From positions 1 to 64,000 of the forward strand of contig JAUYQQ010000002.1 of assembly GCA_030697165.1 (NCBI GenBank): a stretch of 64,000 nt of DNA, in the 5' to 3' direction. This stretch comes from Acidobacteriota bacterium. Its GTDB lineage: Bacteria > Acidobacteriota > Vicinamibacteria > Vicinamibacterales > UBA2999. The notes beneath the pieces were generated by a model. The model ran no database searches. It worked only from the letters and a program-made list of their open reading frames with translations, and was not told the origin of the DNA. Position 1 is the stretch's first letter; each line of letters opens with the position of its first letter. The position numbers were made by a program, and so were the translations under genes. Shown here in pieces: positions 54,415-62,928 of the stretch.

Positions 54415-54912
54415 CTAGCGCAGCCGCTCCCAGGTGAGCGTGCCGGTGACGCGTCCCGCGGCGTTCTTGACCGACAGCATCAGGCGATTACCGTCGGCGG
54501 AAAACGCGTAATAGCGCACCAGCGTGGTGTCGGGCCAGTTCGGGTTGGTCGAGCCCTCGACATGGTGCGTGACCGAGCGCTGCGACTCGTCCAGGGTATA
54601 GCGCCCGAAGTACGCCACGTAGCCCGAGTAGGCGGCGGCGCGCTCGGCCTCGGTTGAGGGCGTGCTGAGCGGCTTTCTCGCCGCGTGCGTCAGCTGCGCC
54701 GACATGTTGCCGTGGGCGTCGTACAGGATGCGGCCGCCGACGAAGGGACTGGGCCGCGCCGCGCCCTTTTCGTCGAAGTTGTCGAACCCCACCAGGCGCC
54801 AGTGGCCGGTAAACTGCGTTGCGACCCCGCCGGGCTGCTCCGCGGAGACGGCGCCGGCACCGGCCACCAGGCACACGGCGAGTAACACACGATTCAGCAG
54901 GTGGATTCTCAT
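54415..54912 (-). CDS. Secreted lipocalin-like protein
   Basis: 165 residues from ATG 54912. A signal peptide (VLLAVCLVAGAGAVSAEQ) precedes FTGHWRLVGFDNF and GRILYDAHGNMSAQLTHAARKP, as in lipocalin-like domain proteins (PF13924), and a strand-rich end. These small barrels are thought to bind hydrophobic ligands or act as isomerase-like enzymes in secondary pathways; no ligand can be named. Divergent from the ALDH7 gene with 49 bases between starts. Confidence 0.8.
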   Translation of the reverse strand: MRIHLLNRVLLAVCLVAGAGAVSAEQPGGVATQFTGHWRLVGFDNFDEKGAARPSPFVGGRILYDAHGNMSAQLTHAARKPLSTPSTEAERAAAYSGYVAYFGRYTLDESQRSVTHHVEGSTNPNWPDTTLVRYYAFSADGNRLMLSVKNAAGRVTGTLTWERLR

Positions 54913-54961
54913 GGCCGGTGACACTATCACGCCGCCGCTGCCCGTCTGGTATCGTTCTTAG

Positions 54962-56485
54962 ATGCAATCCCTGCTCAAGCAACTCCAGATCGAGCCCCTC
55001 AACCCGGGGGCCTGCACCGGTCCAGACGGCTGGCTCCCCGAGCCCGACGGCCACAAACTGACCTCGTTCAACCCCGCGACCGGCGACGCCATTGCCGCGG
55101 TCATGCTGTGCAGCACCGGCGCGTACGACCGCGTCGCCGCCGCCGCCACCGAGGCGTTCCGCGCCTGGCGCGAAGTGCCGGCGCCCAAGCGGGGCGAGGT
55201 GGTGCGCGACCTCGGCGAGGCGTTGCGCGAGCTGAAGGAACCGCTGGGCGACCTCGTCTCGCTCGAGATGGGAAAGATCCGCGCCGAAGGCCACGGCGAA
55301 GTACAGGAGATGATCGACATCTGCGAGTTCGCGACCGGCCTGTCGCGCCAGCTCTATGGGCTGACCATCGCGTCGGAGCGGCCGGGTCACCGCATGATGG
55401 AGCAGTGGCACCCGCTCGGACCGGTCGGCGTGATCTCGGCCTTCAACTTTCCCGTGGCGGTGTGGTCGTGGAACGCGGCGATTGCCGCTGTCTGCGGCGA
55501 CACCGTGATCTGGAAGCCGGCCGAGCCGGCGCCGCTGACGGCCGTGGCGGTGCAGCACATCGCCAATCGCGTGATGGGCGATCACGGTCTCGCGGGCATC
55601 TTCACGCTGGCCGCCGGTTCAGGCCGCACGGTCGGCGAGGCCATGCTGAATGACCCGCGCCTGCCGCTGGTGTCGTTTACCGGCTCCACCGCGATCGGTC
55701 GTCACGTCGCGGCAACAGTGGCCGGCCGCTTTGGCCGCACCATTCTCGAACTGGGCGGCAACAACGCGATCATCGTCGCGGAAGACGCCAACCTCGACAT
55801 GGCCGTGCGCGCGATACTGTTCGGCGCGGTCGGCACCGCCGGCCAGCGCTGCACGTCCACGCGGCGCATCATCGCGCACAAGGCGATCCTGCCCGCGTTG
55901 ACCGAACGCCTGCTGAAGGCCTACGCGCAGGTTCGCATCGGCGACCCGCTCGAGGCCGGCACGTTGATGGGGCCGCTGGTCACGGCGAAAGCGGTCACCG
56001 ACATGGAGACGGCGATCGCCCAGGCGCTGGCGGAGGGCGGCACGCTGGTGTGCGGCGGCAGCCGGCGCCCCGACATTGGGCCGCAATTCGTGGAGCCCGC
56101 CATCATCCGCATGCCCGGGCAATCCGCCATCGTCCAGCAGGAGACGTTTGCGCCGATCTTGTACCTGCTCGAGTACGAGCGTTTCGAGGACGCGTTGGCG
56201 CTGCACAACGGCGTGCCCCAGGGCCTGTCGAGCGCCGTCTTTACCGAGAGCATGCGCCGGGCCGAGGAGTTTCTGTCACCACGCGGCTCTGACTGTGGCA
56301 TTGCCAACGTCAACATCGGCACTTCGGGCGCGGAGATTGGCGGCGCGTTCGGTGGTGAGAAAGAAACCGGTGGCGGCCGCGAGTCGGGTTCCGACGCGTG
56401 GAAAGCCTACATGCGCCGGCAGACCAACACCGTGAACTGGTCCACGGCGCTGCCGCTGGCCCAGGGCATTACGTTCGGGGACTGA
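54962..56485 (+). CDS. ALDH7-type aldehyde dehydrogenase (aminoadipate-semialdehyde type)
   Basis: 507 residues from ATG 54962. NAD-dependent oxidation of an aldehyde, most likely alpha-aminoadipate-6-semialdehyde or betaine aldehyde by similarity to antiquitin. Signatures: GPVGVISAFNFPVAVWSWN, FTGSTAIGRHVA, LELGGNNAIIV (catalytic Glu), GTAGQRCTSTRR (catalytic Cys), QETFAPILYLLEY and the typical AEIGGAFGGEKETGGGRESG ending. A thioesterase gene follows by 5 bases. Confidence 0.93.
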   Translation: MQSLLKQLQIEPLNPGACTGPDGWLPEPDGHKLTSFNPATGDAIAAVMLCSTGAYDRVAAAATEAFRAWREVPAPKRGEVVRDLGEALRELKEPLGDLVSLEMGKIRAEGHGEVQEMIDICEFATGLSRQLYGLTIASERPGHRMMEQWHPLGPVGVISAFNFPVAVWSWNAAIAAVCGDTVIWKPAEPAPLTAVAVQHIANRVMGDHGLAGIFTLAAGSGRTVGEAMLNDPRLPLVSFTGSTAIGRHVAATVAGRFGRTILELGGNNAIIVAEDANLDMAVRAILFGAVGTAGQRCTSTRRIIAHKAILPALTERLLKAYAQVRIGDPLEAGTLMGPLVTAKAVTDMETAIAQALAEGGTLVCGGSRRPDIGPQFVEPAIIRMPGQSAIVQQETFAPILYLLEYERFEDALALHNGVPQGLSSAVFTESMRRAEEFLSPRGSDCGIANVNIGTSGAEIGGAFGGEKETGGGRESGSDAWKAYMRRQTNTVNWSTALPLAQGITFGD

Positions 56486-56490
56486 GGCCA

Positions 56491-56910
56491 ATGACCTGGC
56501 ACGAACTCCAGCGCAGCGTCGTGATGCCGGCGCAGTGCGACGTCTACGGCCACATGAACGTCAGACACTACGCGGCATGTTTCGACGATGCCGGCTGGCA
56601 CATGCTGGCGAGGGCCGGCGTGTCGCTGGCAGACTTGCACGCGCGCGGGCTGGGCAGCGTCGTGGCCACGCTGACGATCGACTTCCACCACGAGTTGCGG
56701 GCGGGGCAGCTGATCCTCGTCACCGGCGCGTTCACCAGGGTCGGCAGCAAGAGCTTCAACTACGAGATGCGGCTTTACGAGAGCGATTCGATGACGCACT
56801 GCGCCACGCAGAAGACCGTGGAAGTGTGTTTCGACACGACGGCACGCCGGTCGGCAGCGTTGCCGGACGACGTCCAGTCGAAGCTCTCGTCGCAGATTCC
56901 GCCCCACTGA
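56491..56910 (+). CDS. Acyl-CoA thioesterase (4HBT, hot-dog fold)
   Basis: 139 residues from ATG 56491. MPAQCDVYGHMNVRHYAACFDDA has the 4HBT catalytic Asp; TLTIDFHHELRAGQLI forms the central strand. Similar to 4-hydroxybenzoyl-CoA or other short-chain thioesterases. Placed 5 bases after the ALDH7 gene, so probably in one unit with it, perhaps in amino-acid or acyl catabolism (inference). Confidence 0.88.
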   Translation: MTWHELQRSVVMPAQCDVYGHMNVRHYAACFDDAGWHMLARAGVSLADLHARGLGSVVATLTIDFHHELRAGQLILVTGAFTRVGSKSFNYEMRLYESDSMTHCATQKTVEVCFDTTARRSAALPDDVQSKLSSQIPPH

Positions 56911-57004
56911 TGACCTTGCTTGTTCGGCGGTAGCGGCCTACTCTCGTACTTGGTCGCCAACGGCGACGCCGGTATCAACCATCGCCAGTCAGCAGGGAGG
57001 CTCC

Positions 57005-57208
57005 ATGTCAGTTGCCAAGGTATCCGAGCTCAGCTCCACCTCAACGAAGAGCTTCGAAGACGCGATCCAGCAAGGATTAACCCGGGCCTCGAAAACGCTG
57101 CGCAATATCCGCGGGGCGTGGATCAAGGAGCAGCACGTGCGCTGCGACAACGGCCGGATTACCGAGTATCAGGTGAACATGATGGTCACCTTCGTACTCG
57201 ACGAGTAG
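57005..57208 (+). CDS. Dodecin (flavin-binding)
   Basis: 67 residues from ATG 57005 (GGGAGG 5 bases upstream). SVAKVSELSSTSTKSFEDAI, RNIRGAWIKEQHV (with the flavin-stacking Trp) and the YQVNMMVTFVLDE ending match dodecin. A dodecamer that stores or buffers riboflavin/FMN. It stands alone between the thioesterase and the convergent kinase gene. Confidence 0.94.
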   Translation: MSVAKVSELSSTSTKSFEDAIQQGLTRASKTLRNIRGAWIKEQHVRCDNGRITEYQVNMMVTFVLDE

Positions 57209-57264
57209 GGACGCGCCGCGGTGCGCCGGGCGTCACCCGATGGCACCTTTCGGGAGCCAAAGGC

Positions 57265-60024
57265 TTATCGCAATGGTATTGAAGCCAACCCATCCATCAG
57301 CCACAGGTTGGCGGTGCGCCTGGCCACGCTGTAGGTGATGCTCCGGCCGTCGGGTGTCAACGACAGACGCAGGGTTGGCAAGTGAGGGTTGGCGGGCAGG
57401 TGCTCACGCGCGAGCGAGCCGATCGTTGTTTCGATTCCGGTCGTGACACCGATCGAGAACAGGTCGATCCGGTCGCGGCTCGACGCGCCCGGGCGGATTC
57501 CGTAGATCGTTTGCCCGTCGGCGGAGAAGGCATAGGCCACGGCTCTGGACGTCGAGAGCCGGCGCGTTGTCGAACCGTCCGGAGAAATCAGCGTGGCGCC
57601 GCCGTCGTCGTACAGCACCCACTCCCCGGAAGGAGACCAGAGTGGCACCCAGGTCCCAAGGGGCCTAACGTCTGCCTTCAAGACTTCGGGTTCTGACTGC
57701 CCGGCGGTTCTCAGCTTCTTCAGCAGCAGCGAGCCCTCGACGTTCGAACTGTAGACGAACCAGTTCCCGTCAGGTGACCACGAGCCGCCGAAGTCTACCG
57801 TGGTCGGGTCCTTAACTAAGCCGAGCGGCGGGCCGCCCGCCACCGCCGAGATCCACAGGTAGTCGCCTCCCCCACGAGCCGACCGCCGGTAGATGACGCG
57901 GGTGCCATCAGGAGACAGCACGGGAGCACGGAATCCCCGCGTGGTGTCCGGAGGGAAGTCGCGGGGCGTCACCAACGGACGGTCCGCTTGGCCTGGCGTC
58001 CGAAGCCAGATCTCCTGCGCGCCATTGCGACTCGTTATGTAGACCAGCGTCGATGCTCGCGCCGCCCATGCCGGCATCGACTCCGCCCGCTGGGTCGCCA
58101 TGACGGATGTGACCACGGCCGTGGCCAGATCCACTGAGATGATGTCGAAGTCGGTTTCGGATTCCAGGAACGCCAGCTTGCTGCCGTCCGGTGAGACAAC
58201 GGGCGACACCTGGGGCCTGGTGCCGCTGGAGAATTTCTTCAACGTCCCTGACACCGTGTCCGCCAGGTAGAGCTGTGGCGGTGCCTCGGTTGGTGAGCCC
58301 GACAATACGATGTGGCGGTTGTCCGGCATCCACGAAAACTTTGGCGTGGTGCTGAAGCGCGACAAGCCCTGGAGGATTCGCCGCGGTGGGTTGGCCTCAC
58401 TCGGCGGGTACGGCATCAGCCACGCTACTTCGCCCTCGCCGGCGTTTTGCATGAGGAGGATCTGCCGGCCGTCCGGTGAAAACTGCACAGTCGGCGTATT
58501 GCCGATCAGGCGAGAAGCAAATGGGGCCGGCGTATAGGGCCTCCGCGGCGAGCCCGGCGGGGACTCAATCCAGAGGCCAGCGACTTGGTCGACGGTGCCG
58601 GGAAGCGCGCCCGCCGAGGAAACGAGGAGTCTGGCCTCAACCGAACCATCGCGTGCAACCGCAGGTGCCTCGCTCAGCAACGTCAGCGCCTGGTCACCGG
58701 ACGAGCCGCCTGCCCAGGGCTCGGGATCACCGCCCACCGGTGAGACCGACCAGAGTAGCCCTGTCGCCGTCCCTAACTGAAAGACGATTTGGCTGGTCGT
58801 AGTCCATTGGACGATCCCGGTCACCCCCTCGGCTAGTTGGGTGAGCCGGGTCGCCACCGGTGAGTCCAAGTAGCGCACGTACACCTGATACGGGTCCGTG
58901 TCCAACTGGCGCGCGGCGAACGCCACAGCCTTCCCGTCAGGCGACCACACCGCAGCGGTCTGGCCGCCTTGCTCGAACGACAACGGCGTCAGAGTCAAGT
59001 CAGGGCTGGCCGGCACGTCGGTTCGCCACGGTGCCCACACGGCGATGGCGAGTGCAACACTCAAGGCGGCTGCCGCCCAAGCCAACCCCCGCGAGAAGGC
59101 CCTTCGTGGGGGAGGTGTCGCCGACGTGCTGCCACCTTCGCCGATGGGCGAACCCGCTAACACCTCCTCGATCTCCATCCGCGCAGCGCCCGCCGAATCG
59201 AGTCGCCGCTTGCGGTCTTTTTCGAGACAACGGCGCAGCAGCTTGCGGATCGTCGGCGGAGTATCTACGGGCAGCAGTGACCAGTCAGGCTCTTTGCTGA
59301 CCACCGCAACGATCGTGTCAGTGGCATCCTCGCCCGTGAATGCCCGCCGCCCGGATAGCATTTCGTAGAGCACAGCACCAAACGCCCACACGTCGGCCCG
59401 CCGATCAACCGGCTTGCCCTTCGCCTGCTCGGGCGCCATGTATGCCGCGGTACCCAGAATCATCCCGTGCATGGTCATGGCGGGAGTCGTGATGCTGTCG
59501 CCGCCCGGGCGCTGGTCGATCGCCAACCCCTGCTCCGCGGCTTTGGCGAGCCCGAAATCGAGAACCTTCACGGATCCATCTGGCCGCACCTTGATGTTGG
59601 CCGGCTTGAGATCGCGATGGATGATGCCCTGTTCGTGCGCGGCCTCCAGCGCCTCCGCGATCTGCCTCGCGATTGGCATCGCGTCATCGATCGGAATCGC
59701 ACCGCGCCCGATGCGCTCCGACAAGTCTTCTCCGTCGATGAACTCCATGACCAGCGCCGTAACGCTGGCGGTCTTCTCGAGTCCGTAAATCGCCGCGATG
59801 TGAGGGTGGTTAAGGGCCGCGAGCACTTCGGCTTCACGCTGGAAGCGCGCCAGCCGGTCATGCTCGCCGGCCACCGAGGCGGGCAGTACCTTGATCGCTA
59901 CCGGACGCTTCAAGTTGGTGTCGGTCGCTCGATACACTTCACCCATTCCGCCGGCGCCGATCGCCGCGGTGACCTCATACGGGCCGAGGCGCGTGCCAGG
60001 GACGAGGGTCAATTGGTGGCGCAA
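57265..60024 (-). CDS. Ser/Thr protein kinase with extracytoplasmic TolB-like beta-propeller
   Basis: 919 residues from TTG 60024. Hanks-type kinase at ~15-285: glycine loop IGAGGMGEVY, Lys in VAIKVLPAS, HRDLKPANI, DFGLAK and GTAAYMAPEQ. One membrane helix at ~325-340 (LAWAAAALSVALAIAVW) is followed by a WD40/PD40 propeller with many WSPDGxxxxF repeats that reaches the end of the protein. The propeller probably senses or binds something outside, while the kinase is inside. This architecture is frequent in Acidobacteria. Lies 29 bases downstream of the SDR gene on the same strand. Confidence 0.92.
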   Translation of the reverse strand: MRHQLTLVPGTRLGPYEVTAAIGAGGMGEVYRATDTNLKRPVAIKVLPASVAGEHDRLARFQREAEVLAALNHPHIAAIYGLEKTASVTALVMEFIDGEDLSERIGRGAIPIDDAMPIARQIAEALEAAHEQGIIHRDLKPANIKVRPDGSVKVLDFGLAKAAEQGLAIDQRPGGDSITTPAMTMHGMILGTAAYMAPEQAKGKPVDRRADVWAFGAVLYEMLSGRRAFTGEDATDTIVAVVSKEPDWSLLPVDTPPTIRKLLRRCLEKDRKRRLDSAGAARMEIEEVLAGSPIGEGGSTSATPPPRRAFSRGLAWAAAALSVALAIAVWAPWRTDVPASPDLTLTPLSFEQGGQTAAVWSPDGKAVAFAARQLDTDPYQVYVRYLDSPVATRLTQLAEGVTGIVQWTTTSQIVFQLGTATGLLWSVSPVGGDPEPWAGGSSGDQALTLLSEAPAVARDGSVEARLLVSSAGALPGTVDQVAGLWIESPPGSPRRPYTPAPFASRLIGNTPTVQFSPDGRQILLMQNAGEGEVAWLMPYPPSEANPPRRILQGLSRFSTTPKFSWMPDNRHIVLSGSPTEAPPQLYLADTVSGTLKKFSSGTRPQVSPVVSPDGSKLAFLESETDFDIISVDLATAVVTSVMATQRAESMPAWAARASTLVYITSRNGAQEIWLRTPGQADRPLVTPRDFPPDTTRGFRAPVLSPDGTRVIYRRSARGGGDYLWISAVAGGPPLGLVKDPTTVDFGGSWSPDGNWFVYSSNVEGSLLLKKLRTAGQSEPEVLKADVRPLGTWVPLWSPSGEWVLYDDGGATLISPDGSTTRRLSTSRAVAYAFSADGQTIYGIRPGASSRDRIDLFSIGVTTGIETTIGSLAREHLPANPHLPTLRLSLTPDGRSITYSVARRTANLWLMDGLASIPLR

Positions 60025-60053
60025 TTATACGGCGCGGTTGCGCGCCGTGTGCG

Positions 60054-60821
60054 CTATTTCGGCGCCATCCGCAACGAGCCATCCAGGCGAATCACTTCAC
60101 CGTTCAGCATCTCGTTCTCGATGATGTGGCGCACCAGTGCGCCGTACTCGGCGGGTCGACCCAGGCGCGAGGGGAACGGCACCTGCTGGCCGAGTGAGAC
60201 GCGCGCGGCTTCCGGCAGCGACGCCAGCAGTGGCGTGTCAAAAATGCCGGGTGCGATGGTGACAACGCGAATGCCCAACTGCGCGAACTCGCGGGCGATC
60301 GGCAGCGTCATGCTGACGATGGCGCCCTTCGACGCGGCATAGGCCGGCTGGCCGATCTGGCCGTCGTAGGCGGCAATCGACGCGGTGTTGACGATCACGC
60401 CGCGTTCGCCGTTCTCGGCGGGGGTGTTCTGCGAGATCACCGCAGCGGCCAGGCGGATCACGTTGAACGTGCCGACCGCGTTGACGCGCAGCGTCCTCTC
60501 GAACAGGTCGAGCGCGTGCGGGCCGTTGCGGCCCAGCACCTTGGCCGCCGGGCCAATGCCGGCCGCGTTGACCACGCCGTGGAGCCCGCCGAAGGCCGAG
60601 ACCGCGAGCTCAACCACCGCCTTGACCTGCTCTTCGCTGGTCACGTCGGCCGGCGCGAAACGGGCCTTGGCGCCCAGCGCCTGTTCGGCGGCCGCGCCGG
60701 TTTCGGCGTTCACATCAAGAAGGACGGCGTTGCCGCCGCCGGCGAGAATCGCCTCGGCGGACGCGCGGCCCAGGCCCGAGGCCCCGCCGGTAACAATGAA
60801 GGTCTTTCCAGAAAGATTCAT
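60054..60821 (-). CDS. SDR-family 3-hydroxyacyl-CoA dehydrogenase (HSD10-like)
   Basis: 255 residues. NAD-binding [24 protein letters not shown] (NAD preference), NAAGIG, the catalytic Ser in [15 protein letters not shown] and YAASK, and PGIFDTPLL are typical of type-2 3-hydroxyacyl-CoA dehydrogenases in branched-chain or fatty-acid catabolism. Divergent from an aldehyde dehydrogenase, with a REP hairpin in the shared gap. Confidence 0.92.
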   Translation of the reverse strand: MNLSGKTFIVTGGASGLGRASAEAILAGGGNAVLLDVNAETGAAAEQALGAKARFAPADVTSEEQVKAVVELAVSAFGGLHGVVNAAGIGPAAKVLGRNGPHALDLFERTLRVNAVGTFNVIRLAAAVISQNTPAENGERGVIVNTASIAAYDGQIGQPAYAASKGAIVSMTLPIAREFAQLGIRVVTIAPGIFDTPLLASLPEAARVSLGQQVPFPSRLGRPAEYGALVRHIIENEMLNGEVIRLDGSLRMAPK

Positions 60822-60838
60822 GAATGCTCCTCTGACAC

Positions 60839-60864
60839 AGGCAACCCCAAAGAAGGGGTTGCCT
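60839..60864. repeat. REP hairpin, copy 5
   Basis: AGGCAACCCC-AAAGAA-GGGGTTGCCT, a perfect 10-bp stem followed by CCAC, identical in arms and loop style to the copies next to the RAYT 13 kb away. It fills the divergent promoter region between the SDR and aldehyde dehydrogenase genes; TAGAAT at 60879 may be the -10 of the latter. Confidence 0.9.
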
Positions 60865-60894
60865 CCACAAGCCTAGCGTAGAATTGAAAGATTC

Positions 60895-62310
60895 ATGACC
60901 TCCTACGACCAGCACTATTACGACGGCGCCTGGCAGGCCTCGGGCAGCACCGACACCGTGGCCGTCATTTCATCGGCCACTGAAGCGGAAGTCGCCCGCG
61001 TGCCCCGTGGCACCGCGGAGGACGTGGACCAGGCCGTCAAGGCCGCGCGGCGCGGGTTCGCGGCGTGGAGCCGCGTGCCGGTGGAAGAGCGCGCCCAGTG
61101 GCTCGAAAAGCTCGCCGCCGCGATGAAGACGCGCGTGCCGCAACTGGCGGAAGCCATTGCGCACGAGGTCGGCACCTCGCTCGGCTACGCCACCAAGGTG
61201 CAGGTCGAGTTCCCGATCATGATGATCGGGATGAACGCCAGGTTCATCCGCGAGGCGAAGCTCGAAGAGGAACTGGGCAACTCCCTCATCATCAAGGAAC
61301 CGATCGGCGTCGTCGGCTGCATCACGCCGTGGAATTACCCGCTGCACCAGACCGTTTGCAAAATCGCCCCGGCTCTTGCCGCCGGTTGCACCGTGGTGCT
61401 GAAGCCCGCGGAGATGGCGCCGGTCAGCGCCTTTATGCTGGCGGAAGCCGCCCACGAGATCGGCCTGCCCGCCGGCGTGCTGAACATCGTCGCCGGCTCC
61501 GGCCGCGTCGTCGGCGAAGCCATCGTCGCGCATCCCGACGTGGATATGGTGAGCTTCACGGGCTCGCTGCAGGCGGGCCGCCGCATTGCCGCGGTGGCCG
61601 GCGACGGCATCAAGAAGGTGTGCCTCGAGCTCGGCGGAAAGTCGGCGTTCGTGGTCCTGGACGATGCGCCGTTTGACAAGGCGATCGCGGCCGGCGTGAA
61701 CAACTGCATGCAGAACTCGGGGCAGACGTGCTCGGCCTGGACGCGCATGCTGGTGCCGCGCGCCCGTCACGACGAGGCGGTGGAACTGGCGAAGGCGCAG
61801 CTGGCGAAGCTGACGCTGGGCGATCCGTTCGACAAGAACACGCGGCTAGGCCCGCTGGCCTCGGCCGGGCAGCGCGACAGTGTGCTGGGCTTCATCGAGC
61901 AGGGCAAGAAGGAAGGCGCGACGCTGGTCGCCGGCGGCGGTCGCCCGGCGGAGCCTGCGAAGGGCTTCTACGTGGAGCCGACCATCTTCGCCAACGTCGA
62001 CAACAAGATGGCGATCGCGCAAGAAGAGATCTTCGGGCCGGTGCTGGTGATCATTCCGTACGACACCGAAACGGATGCCGTGGCCATGGCCAACGACTCG
62101 CCGTATGGCCTCGCGGGCGGGGTGTGGGCGGGCACGCCTGAGCGCGCGCTCGGCGTCGCGAAACAGCTGCGCACCGGTCAGGTGGATATCAACGGCGGCC
62201 GCTTCAACGTGCTGGCGCCGTTTGGCGGCTACAAGAAGTCGGGCATCGGCCGCGAGATTGGGCCGCTGGCGCTGGAAGAGTTCTTCCAGCTGAAATCCAT
62301 TCAGCGTTAA
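60895..62310 (+). CDS. Aldehyde dehydrogenase family protein
   Basis: 471 residues from ATG 60895. NAD(P)-dependent. [50 protein letters not shown] (catalytic Glu), [11 protein letters not shown] (catalytic Cys), EEIFGPVLV and a C-terminal [15 protein letters not shown] are all present. Closest in style to betaine/short-chain aldehyde dehydrogenases. The substrate is not fixed; the divergent 3-hydroxyacyl-CoA dehydrogenase hints at acyl or amino-acid catabolism. Confidence 0.92.
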   Translation: MTSYDQHYYDGAWQASGSTDTVAVISSATEAEVARVPRGTAEDVDQAVKAARRGFAAWSRVPVEERAQWLEKLAAAMKTRVPQLAEAIAHEVGTSLGYATKVQVEFPIMMIGMNARFIREAKLEEELGNSLIIKEPIGVVGCITPWNYPLHQTVCKIAPALAAGCTVVLKPAEMAPVSAFMLAEAAHEIGLPAGVLNIVAGSGRVVGEAIVAHPDVDMVSFTGSLQAGRRIAAVAGDGIKKVCLELGGKSAFVVLDDAPFDKAIAAGVNNCMQNSGQTCSAWTRMLVPRARHDEAVELAKAQLAKLTLGDPFDKNTRLGPLASAGQRDSVLGFIEQGKKEGATLVAGGGRPAEPAKGFYVEPTIFANVDNKMAIAQEEIFGPVLVIIPYDTETDAVAMANDSPYGLAGGVWAGTPERALGVAKQLRTGQVDINGGRFNVLAPFGGYKKSGIGREIGPLALEEFFQLKSIQR

Positions 62311-62328
62311 TCTCGCCACGGCCCTGAC

Positions 62329-62928
62329 ATGTTTGCCTTTCTCGCGGGAGTTGCCGCCGGCCTGCTGCACGTCGTGTCGGGCCCCGATCACCTCGCCGCC
62401 GTGGCGCCACTGGCGTCGGACCGCAAGCGGCGTCAGTGGCTGACTGGCCTGCAGTGGGGCTTTGGCCACACGGCGGGCGTGGTGCTGGTCGCGTCGCTGC
62501 TGCTCTTGCTCAAAGAGCAACTGCCGCTCGAAGCCATCTCGGCCTACAGCGAGCGCGTCGTCGGCGCGACGCTGATCGCGCTCGGCACCTGGGGCGTGTG
62601 GCGGGCCTACCAGCGGCATCGCCAACCACACGGTGGCGGACACACTCACGGTGGCGCTTCGTTCGCCATGGGGACCATTCACGGTCTGGCCGGCAGCTCC
62701 CATCTGTTCGGCGTGTTGCCTGCCCTCGCCTTTCCATCACGCACGGCCTCGATGCTGTATCTCGCGGGGTTCGGCCTGGGCGCCATCGCCGGCATGACGG
62801 CGTTCTCGACCGCCGTCGGCCTGCTGTCGTCGCGACTGGATCGCCGTTCGCGAAGCTACGGCGGGGTGCTCTACGCAGCCTCCGCGGTCGCACTGGTCGT
62901 TGGCGGGGTCTGGTTGGTCAGGCAATGA
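62329..62928 (+). CDS. NicO/UreH-like membrane metal transporter family protein
   Basis: 199 residues with about six membrane segments. GLLHVVSGPDHLAAVAPL, GFGHTAGVVLVA and the His-rich loop HGGGHTHGG resemble nickel/cobalt exporters (RcnA/NicO) and UreH-type accessory proteins. The conserved His/Asp of GPDHLAA probably binds metal. Its TGA overlaps the ATG of the next transporter gene. Confidence 0.8.
   Translation: MFAFLAGVAAGLLHVVSGPDHLAAVAPLASDRKRRQWLTGLQWGFGHTAGVVLVASLLLLLKEQLPLEAISAYSERVVGATLIALGTWGVWRAYQRHRQPHGGGHTHGGASFAMGTIHGLAGSSHLFGVLPALAFPSRTASMLYLAGFGLGAIAGMTAFSTAVGLLSSRLDRRSRSYGGVLYAASAVALVVGGVWLVRQ

Noticed and set aside
54962-62310. Either aldehyde dehydrogenase as the missing BMC enzyme
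   Set aside because: Both belong to ordinary ALDH families with no encapsulation-like extension and lie more than 11 kb from the BMC genes.
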